Source: Tannerella sp. (GTDB lineage: Bacteria; Bacteroidota; Bacteroidia; Bacteroidales; Tannerellaceae). From it: a DNA stretch of 23,395 nt. A program made the position numbers and the translations under genes. The notes beneath the pieces were generated by a model. That model searched no databases, had not been told where the DNA came from, and worked only from the letters and a program-made list of their open reading frames with translations. Shown piece by piece: positions 18,212-23,395 of this stretch (positions are counted from its first letter, which is position 1; each line of letters starts with the position of its first letter). The stretch lies in assembly GCA_031283785.1 (NCBI GenBank), contig JAITBC010000318.1:1-23395 (forward strand), written 5' to 3'.

Positions 18212-18250
18212 AATGTCGGTTGATATGTAGGTTCGCCGGACGTTTTTTAT
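18212..18250 (+). terminator. Probable rho-independent terminator after GH28-GH105
   Basis: AATGTCGG (18212-18219) pairs with CC-GACGTT (18236-18244, one bulged G and one G:U) around a 16-nt loop, followed directly by a T run (18245-18248, TTTTAT). It starts 8 nt after the stop codon and would end the right operon before the separately promoted fucosidase gene. Confidence 0.5.
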
Positions 18251-18280
18251 TCGTCAGTGTGTGATTGAAAAAAAATTATG

Positions 18281-18288
18281 TATATTTG
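18281..18288 (+). promoter_or_regulatory. Bacteroidetes -7 element TATATTTG upstream of the fucosidase gene
   Basis: An exact match to TAnnTTTG about 105 nt before the chosen start at 18393. The -33 region is weak: the nearest TTG (18265-18267) is only 13 nt away. Together with the terminator just upstream it suggests that the GH29 gene is its own transcription unit. Confidence 0.45.
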
Positions 18289-18392
18289 CGATGATTTCCT
18301 TGTATAATAACCATTCTACCGAGCGATACATTCCTGATATTAGGTATGTTATTATACGATATTTATTTAACAGATATATAATAACCGTAAAA

Positions 18393-20042
18393 ATGAAAAG
18401 TGATTTTGTATTATTATTCGCACTCTTATGCCTGACTCCCATATATAGTCAGGTGCAATATGTAGAAGAAGATGACAATCGGGCCGGATTTAATCTCAAT
18501 AAACCGGAACGCGAAGAATGGCTTCGCGATTTAGGCTTCGGACTGTTTATTCACTGGGCGCACGACAGTCAGCTGGGAATTGTAATAAGCCATTCTTTGG
18601 CCGGCGCTTCCGACGATTATTGCCGGCGATATTTCGAAGAACTGCCAAAAACATTTGTCCCGGACAAGTTCCATGCTGCAGAATGGGCGCGCCTGGCTAA
18701 GGTAATAGGAGTAAAATACGTGGTGTTCACGACAAAACACCATTCGGGATTCTGTATGTGGAATACTAAAACAACGAATTTCGGCATCATGAATACTCCG
18801 TATAAAAAAGACCTGTTGAAGGAATTGACAGACGCCCTGCGTAAAGAAGGACTTGCAATCGGATTCTATTACTCGCCCGAAGATTTCAAGTTTTTGTATG
18901 ATAACGGGATATTAATCAATCGTGGAGACTTGAAATTCGCACCGGAGTTCGTCAAAAAATACGAAAACTTTATCGAAGCCCAATGCAAAGAATTATTCAC
19001 CAAATATGGGAAAATCGACCTTCTTTTTATTGACGGCGAGCCTAAAGACCCTGCAAAATATACTGGCTGGAAATTGCAACCCGACCTGATTGTAACACGG
19101 GGCGCGATTAATACTCCGGAACAGACCGTGCCGGGAGCGGCCTCGGATGTCCTGTGGGAATCCAATCTCACGATAGGAACACAATGGCAATACAAACCGA
19201 CCAACGAAGACTTCAAATCCGGAACCCGACTGATCGAAATCCTTATCGAAACACGTGCTAAAGGCGGAAATTTCCTGCTGAACACAGGCCCGCATCCGGA
19301 CGGATATATCCCGAAAGAACAGGAAGAACGTATGCGCGAAATAGCGGCCTGGATGTTTATCAATCAGGAAAGTATCTATAGCGTCAGGCCATGGATTATT
19401 ACCAACGAAGAGAATCTGTGGTTCTCATGCTCGAAAGATCGAAAAAATGTGTACGTATATATAACCGGAATCCCCGACTGGCCAAAAGGAATGAGGAAAG
19501 AATTTTTACTGCGTTCGGTAAAAGCTACTGCCGACACGCGTGCGCACGTACTCGGACAGAACGACAAAGTAGTGGAATACAGTAATCAGATACCTGATAC
19601 GCGAATCGAACAGACGCCGGAAGGATTGAAAGTTTCATGCGTACGTGCGCAACGTATTTACAACAACTCCAAATGGCCGAATCCGGTTGTCTTGAAACTC
19701 GAAAACGTCGAGCCGGCCTTAAACCCGCCGCAAATCGTCACTCTGTCGGCCAGAGACGACAACGGAAAAATCATTATGACAGGGAAATTAGCTTCTACAG
19801 ACGATGACAACAAGCCCTTGAAAGTGGGTTTCCTTTTCCGGCCATACGCGGGATTTGTAGAAAACATGTACGGTAAAGACTGGCAGGAATCGGCGCTCAC
19901 GGACATCGCCGCCGCCGGCGAATACAGCATCGAAATATCCGGCTTGGAAAAAGGCGTGGAATATGAATACCGTGCAGTGGTAAAACATCCGCTGATTAGC
20001 ATAAAGGGAGAAATCAAACGAATAAGCGTGACTGCGCCGTAA
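18393..20042 (+). CDS. GH29-family alpha-L-fucosidase, secreted/periplasmic
   Basis: The frame runs back to a GTG at 18261, but ATG 18393 starts a proper signal peptide (MKSDFVLLFALLCLTPIYS/Q), giving 549 aa. The catalytic TIM barrel shows GH29 blocks: LGFGLFIHWAHDSQLG, VVFTTKHHSGFCMWNTKTTNF, GFYYSPEDF, and KIDLLFIDGE with the probable nucleophile Asp214, then LWESNLTIGTQWQY and GGNFLLNTGPHPDG. A C-terminal ~110-residue beta domain (NPPQIVTLSARDD onward) resembles a fibronectin/Ig-like module. GH29 enzymes release terminal alpha-L-fucose with retention of configuration. The order of loop residues looks closer to the enzymes acting on varied fucosylated plant or host glycans than to the classical ones, but subfamily cannot be settled by eye. 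It is flanked by its own promoter and terminator, so it may be expressed independently of the PUL. Confidence 0.93.
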   Translation: MKSDFVLLFALLCLTPIYSQVQYVEEDDNRAGFNLNKPEREEWLRDLGFGLFIHWAHDSQLGIVISHSLAGASDDYCRRYFEELPKTFVPDKFHAAEWARLAKVIGVKYVVFTTKHHSGFCMWNTKTTNFGIMNTPYKKDLLKELTDALRKEGLAIGFYYSPEDFKFLYDNGILINRGDLKFAPEFVKKYENFIEAQCKELFTKYGKIDLLFIDGEPKDPAKYTGWKLQPDLIVTRGAINTPEQTVPGAASDVLWESNLTIGTQWQYKPTNEDFKSGTRLIEILIETRAKGGNFLLNTGPHPDGYIPKEQEERMREIAAWMFINQESIYSVRPWIITNEENLWFSCSKDRKNVYVYITGIPDWPKGMRKEFLLRSVKATADTRAHVLGQNDKVVEYSNQIPDTRIEQTPEGLKVSCVRAQRIYNNSKWPNPVVLKLENVEPALNPPQIVTLSARDDNGKIIMTGKLASTDDDNKPLKVGFLFRPYAGFVENMYGKDWQESALTDIAAAGEYSIEISGLEKGVEYEYRAVVKHPLISIKGEIKRISVTAP

Positions 20043-20049
20043 AGCGATG

Positions 20050-20093
20050 TCGGAGTGGAGATATCCGGGGAATATTTCCCACCGATTATTTTG
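20050..20093 (+). terminator. Probable rho-independent terminator after the fucosidase gene
   Basis: TCGG(ag)TGG-AGATAT (20050-20064) can pair with AATATTT-c-CCACCGA (20071-20085) around a short loop, followed by TTATTTTG. The stem contains a 2-nt bulge on the left and one unpaired C on the right. It begins 8 nt after the GH29 stop. Its T tail overlaps the -33 TTG of the next promoter. Confidence 0.5.
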
Positions 20094-20120
20094 CTGTTCA
20101 AAAAAAAATCTGTATTTTTG
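20091..20120 (+). promoter_or_regulatory. Bacteroidetes promoter TTG-N19-TATTTTTG for the Rpn-like gene
   Basis: TTG at 20091-20093 and TATTTTTG at 20113-20120, 19 nt apart, match the Bacteroidetes consensus exactly. The start codon of the following gene lies 41 nt downstream of the -7 element, leaving a leader of about 34 nt. Confidence 0.7.
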
Positions 20121-20160
20121 TATGCCATCAATAAGTATAATGGACATTAATAAATAAATC

Positions 20161-21081
20161 ATGAAGAGTAATTTAATACGATTCGACTGGGCTGCAAAAC
20201 GTTTGCTGCGTCAAAAATCCAATTTTGTTGTGTTGGAAGGATTGCTGTCCACGCTACTGGAAGAAGATATTCATATCGTCCGCATGCTTGAAAGCGAAGG
20301 TAATAAGGAGCATGTCAACGACAAGTTCAACCGCGTTGACATGCTGGCAGAGAACAGTAAGGGAGAATTAATCATTGTGGAAATCCAAAACAACCGCGAA
20401 CTGGATTATTTCCACCGGATGCTATACGGTGTATCGAAAGCGATCACAGAATACATCAGCGAAGGAGCAGAGTACAGTCAGGTAAAAAAACTTTACTCCA
20501 TAAATGTCGTATACTTTGATTTGGGACAGGGCGAAGATTATGTATATCACGGACGCACGGAATTTCGCGGTATTCACAAGCATGACATACTTCAACTCTC
20601 TCAACGTCAGCAGGATCAATTTACATATGATGACGCCGGCGATTTATTTCCGGAGTACTATATTATTCGCATAGACGAATTTAACCGGAAAGCTGTTACT
20701 CCATTAGATGAATGGATTTCATACCTGAAAACGGGCGAAATCCCCGAGAACGTCAAAGCAAAAGGCTTAAATGAAGCCCGCGAGCGTTTACAGAAAGACC
20801 GTCTGGATAAATCGGAACGGGCGGCGTACGATGCTCACCTGGAAGCGTTACGATACCAAAAAAGCGTAATAAAAACTTCATTGATCGAAGGACGCGCAGA
20901 AGGTCGTGCAGAAGGTCGCGCAGAAGGACGAACGGAAGGCGAAGCCATCGGTTTGAAAAAAGGAAAGGCAGAAGTTGTAATGGCGAGCGAAAAAGCCGGT
21001 TTATCCGTCGAAACCATCGCTAATATTACAGGATTTACGCCGGAAGAAATTACGGATATTATTAAACAACACCAACAATAG
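20161..21081 (+). CDS. Rpn-family PD-(D/E)XK nuclease / putative transposase-like protein
   Basis: A 306-residue protein beginning MKSNLIRFDWAAKRLLRQKSN, typical of the family annotated as Rpn recombination-promoting nuclease/putative transposase (PDDEXK_2). The nuclease core shows NRVDMLAE with Asp60, then GELIIVEIQNN with Glu74-x-Gln76, the D...E-x-Q form of PD-(D/E)XK active sites. The middle carries YHRMLYGVSKAITEYI and YSINVVYFDLG, also family hallmarks. Near the C-terminus four EGR(A/T) repeats are coded by a 12-nt tandem repeat, followed by a helix-turn-helix-like ending (LSVETIANITGFTPEEITDII). Related E. coli Rpn proteins cut DNA and raise recA-independent recombination. It has its own promoter, so it is probably not part of the glycan locus; it may be a genomic-island passenger. 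Confidence 0.88.
   Translation: MKSNLIRFDWAAKRLLRQKSNFVVLEGLLSTLLEEDIHIVRMLESEGNKEHVNDKFNRVDMLAENSKGELIIVEIQNNRELDYFHRMLYGVSKAITEYISEGAEYSQVKKLYSINVVYFDLGQGEDYVYHGRTEFRGIHKHDILQLSQRQQDQFTYDDAGDLFPEYYIIRIDEFNRKAVTPLDEWISYLKTGEIPENVKAKGLNEARERLQKDRLDKSERAAYDAHLEALRYQKSVIKTSLIEGRAEGRAEGRAEGRTEGEAIGLKKGKAEVVMASEKAGLSVETIANITGFTPEEITDIIKQHQQ
20887..20934 (+). repeat. Four 12-nt tandem repeats inside the Rpn-like gene
   Basis: Units GAAGGACGCGCA, GAAGGTCGTGCA, GAAGGTCGCGCA and GAAGGACGAACG encode E-G-R-A/T four times. The period is a multiple of three, so gain or loss of units keeps the frame and changes only linker length between the nuclease core and the C-terminal motif. Confidence 0.9.
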
Positions 21082-21147
21082 AGTGTTTCTAATAATCCTC
21101 TGAATTGCTTCACACCTGCCTTTCGCGTTCGTTGGTGGCGGTGACAG

Positions 21148-21420
21148 GTGATTATTGGATTCATCCGGATTTTAGCTACAAAGAGTGAAGAAATTATCAA
21201 GGCAGTGTCCCGGCACAGTAAGCAGTTTTACATTCGAGCCGACAAACACGAATCCCTGTATAAAACCGTATTCGGTATAACGGACTGGAAGGACGTAGAA
21301 ATTCAACTGTACCTGTTTGAAGGCGAGAAGTTCAATTACCGCTGCATATTGACAAACGACCGAAAATTTTCGGAGGCAGAAGTAATGTCGAGAAAGTACG
21401 AGAGGAATACGTTTGAATAA
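21148..21420 (+). pseudogene. Remnant of an IS1380-type DDE transposase
   Basis: The open stretch encodes SEEIIKAVSRHSKQFYIRADKHE..., and later FEGEKFNYRCILTNDRKFSEAEV, which match the central part of IS1380-family transposases, where KxYxRxILTND...EVIEFYNQRG is characteristic. Full-length proteins are around 430 residues; only about 80 remain, from no proper start codon to a stop where the YNQRG block should be. Just upstream, another frame reads DSSGF and the next shift SYK, fitting the RxDSGxxS region broken by frameshifts. I see no terminal inverted repeats. It is a decayed insertion sequence sitting between the Rpn-like gene and the regulator. The identification is from remembered family sequence. 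Confidence 0.7.
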
Positions 21421-21488
21421 TTGATAACTTTTGTTCCGTCCATTGTTGTTTATTTTTTGCAAATCATGTAATTTGGGTACCGGCGGCA

Positions 21489-23395
21489 TCATAACGATGA
21501 ATGGCTTGTCCTGTATTCTTTCGGAGTTTGGTTATTGTGATATTTGGCAAATTCCTTATAAAAATGGGAGCGATTGGTAAAACCTGTTTTATACATGATT
21601 TCCTGAATGGTTTGGGTCGTTGTGAGTAACAGTTTGGCGGCATATATGATCCGTTGTTTTTTGATAAAATCTTTTGGCGAAGGTTGATTGAGATCTTTGA
21701 ATTTCCGGTACAGGTTACGGACGCTTATCTGGAGACCGCTTGCGAGATTGTCCGGTAAAAAGTCCGAATTGTCGATGTTGTCGTCTATAATACGAATGGC
21801 GGTTTGTAAAAAATCCCTGTCTTCTTTGTGCATTAGTTGCCCTTTCGAAAAATCGTAAGCGCTGGCTGAGGAATTGTAATACTGTTGTAGATTTTCCCGG
21901 TTCTTTATCAGATGTTTGATTACCGTTTTAAGGTATTGGGCATCAAACGGTTTTGGGATATAGACGTCTGAGCCCGATTCGATGCCTTCAATTTGTTCGT
22001 CAATGGCATTTTTAGCGGACAGAATGATAATAGGAATATGCGTGGTATATTGGTTTTCTTTGAGTTTCCTTATCAGGGAAATTCCGTCCATATCCGGCAT
22101 TATAATATCGGTAATAATCAGATCCGGGGTTGACAGTTGAAGTTGTTGCAGCCCTATCTTCCCGTCGGTTGCGGTGATGACCGTATATTCGTCCGAGAGA
22201 ATTTCCTTTATCATCCATAATAATTCCCTGTTATCATCAATTACCAGAATCCGCACATTATGTTTTTTCCGGTCATCACAGGAATCTTCATTTTCTATTC
22301 CCGCTTCTTCTTCTTCTTCTTTTGAATACGTCCGGTTTCGTAAATCTTCCGGAGTCCGGCGTAACATATTATCCGTATCCTTTCCATTCTGTTCAAGGAA
22401 GGGAAGTGAAACGATGAAACGGGCATAGCGGTTCAATTCGCTTTCAACTTCTATTTTCCCACGGAGCAATTCCGTCATGCTATGGCATATAGCCAGTCCC
22501 AGTCCGTTTCTGGAAGAGAGACCCTTGATCGTATTTTCCCTGATATTGTCCAACACGCTGTAACGGTTAAATATGGACGGGATGTCTTCCTTACAGATGC
22601 CTTTGCCGGTATTATAGACTTTCAGGTGCAGAGTGTCGTTGTCCATGCTTGTCGAGACCGTTATTTCTCCTCCGGAGGGCGTGTATTTGAAAGCATTGGA
22701 GATCAGGTTATTCAATATTTTTGTAAAACAGCTGTAATCGGTATTCCAGATTATATCGGGGACGACCTGAACATTAAAGTCGATATTGTTTTGTTCGGAC
22801 AGTTCGTTGAAAGCGTCTTTCATGTCGAACAGCAGTGAACTGATGTTTAAAGGCTGGATAAGGATTTTTTTGTTTCCTGTTTCCATGCGGCGAAAATCGA
22901 TAACTTCCTGAATCAGGCTGTTCAGCCTTTCGGTATTTGACTTGATAATCCGGGTATATTTCTTTACAAACGAATCGCTGCCGTCATGCGAAAGAATCCG
23001 TTCACATGGCACGTAAATAAGAGTCAGAGGGGTACATAACTCGTGGGTGATGTTGGTAAAAAAGCGGAGTTTTCCTTCATACATTTCTTCCTTATATTTT
23101 TCGTCCAGTTCTTTTGCTATCATTTTTTTCTTTTTCTTGTATTTATCTTTCAGGTAGAGATACATTAAAATGAGCGCCCCGACAGTTGACAGCACATAGA
23201 TGATTCTGGCGATAAGGCTCGCATACCAGGGCGGCAGGATGACGATGCGTAAGTTTTGTGTACGGTTTTCATAATCGGTAATACCGTCGTTATACCTGAC
23301 CTTCAAAAGATAATTACCGGGAGGGATATTTGTAAACTGGGCTTCATTTAACGGGGTATCCATCCAAACGTCGCTAAAATTCTCCAGTTTGTAGG
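21489..23395 (-). CDS. Hybrid two-component system (HTCS) regulator, C-terminal part (5' end outside window)
   Basis: The frame is open past the right edge on the - strand; the missing N-terminal part should hold the periplasmic two-component propeller. In numbering from Met at 23363 (not the true start): Y_Y_Y domain end (~1-42), one membrane segment (~45-71), histidine kinase with His107 in THELCTP, ATP-binding N box ISNAFKYTP (221-229), GLGLAI (287-292), receiver domain with VIDDN and phospho-acceptor Asp419 in IITDIIMPD, Lys471, and an AraC-type HTH domain (~520-620, ending GFTNRSHFYKEFAKYHNNQTPKEY). HTCS proteins sense a breakdown product of the glycan in the periplasm and activate PUL transcription. 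Convergent with the upstream genes, it probably controls the operons of this window, or those to its right. The H box has Cys where Arg is usual (HELRTP). Confidence 0.95.
   Translation of the reverse strand, partial: YKLENFSDVWMDTPLNEAQFTNIPPGNYLLKVRYNDGITDYENRTQNLRIVILPPWYASLIARIIYVLSTVGALILMYLYLKDKYKKKKKMIAKELDEKYKEEMYEGKLRFFTNITHELCTPLTLIYVPCERILSHDGSDSFVKKYTRIIKSNTERLNSLIQEVIDFRRMETGNKKILIQPLNISSLLFDMKDAFNELSEQNNIDFNVQVVPDIIWNTDYSCFTKILNNLISNAFKYTPSGGEITVSTSMDNDTLHLKVYNTGKGICKEDIPSIFNRYSVLDNIRENTIKGLSSRNGLGLAICHSMTELLRGKIEVESELNRYARFIVSLPFLEQNGKDTDNMLRRTPEDLRNRTYSKEEEEEAGIENEDSCDDRKKHNVRILVIDDNRELLWMIKEILSDEYTVITATDGKIGLQQLQLSTPDLIITDIIMPDMDGISLIRKLKENQYTTHIPIIILSAKNAIDEQIEGIESGSDVYIPKPFDAQYLKTVIKHLIKNRENLQQYYNSSASAYDFSKGQLMHKEDRDFLQTAIRIIDDNIDNSDFLPDNLASGLQISVRNLYRKFKDLNQPSPKDFIKKQRIIYAAKLLLTTTQTIQEIMYKTGFTNRSHFYKEFAKYHNNQTPKEYRTSHSSL

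Noticed and set aside
18261..18392. Longer N-terminus for the fucosidase from a GTG start
   Set aside because: It would place 44 residues before a normal signal peptide and would start upstream of the -7 promoter element at 18281.
20887..20934. Short repeats as a possible CRISPR-like array
   Set aside because: The units are contiguous 12-nt codon repeats without spacers, inside a coding sequence.

Overview
The window looks like accessory carbohydrate-metabolism DNA from a member of the Bacteroidota, most likely Bacteroidales. The evidence is two tandem SusC/SusD pairs, several lipoprotein signal peptides, a one-piece hybrid two-component regulator, and promoters of the Bacteroidetes type (TTG-N19/20-TAnnTTTG). 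I see no tRNA, rRNA or CRISPR array.

Left block (1-8003, + strand): the 3' part of a susC-like gene, a susD-like gene, a small surface-type lipoprotein, a GH28 lipoprotein and a large GH2 exo-glycosidase. Genes are separated by a few to ~50 nt or overlap, so this is one operon whose start lies left of the window. A non-coding stretch of about 1 kb follows (8004-9007). It holds a good promoter, a 14-G homopolymer inside a short ORF, an imperfect tandem direct repeat with a 42-bp period, and small inverted repeats.

Right block (9008-20042, + strand): a complete susC/susD pair, a lipoprotein of unrecognised family that looks like an alpha-helical toroid plus beta-sandwich (lyase-like), a GH28-GH105 fusion, and a GH29 alpha-L-fucosidase with its own promoter and terminator. 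Two GH28 domains, an unsaturated-uronyl hydrolase (GH105), a fucosidase and a GH2 enzyme point to a fucosylated pectic glycan such as rhamnogalacturonan, but the exact substrate cannot be read from sequence. The expected division of labour is surface capture by SusD and small lipoproteins, TonB-driven import by SusC, and cleavage to monosaccharides on the surface and in the periplasm.

Right edge: an Rpn-type PD-(D/E)XK nuclease/transposase-like gene with its own promoter, a remnant of an IS1380-type transposase, and, on the - strand, the C-terminal two thirds of a hybrid two-component system (Y_Y_Y, membrane segment, kinase, receiver, AraC-type DNA-binding domain). This is the natural candidate regulator of the locus.

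Most interesting points: the lyase-like lipoprotein that could supply the unsaturated substrate of the GH105 domain; the G tract, where one added base would join a 39-aa ORF to a longer open frame; the 42-bp-spaced repeats upstream of the second susC; and two sister GH28 domains that both lack the classical GHG histidine.
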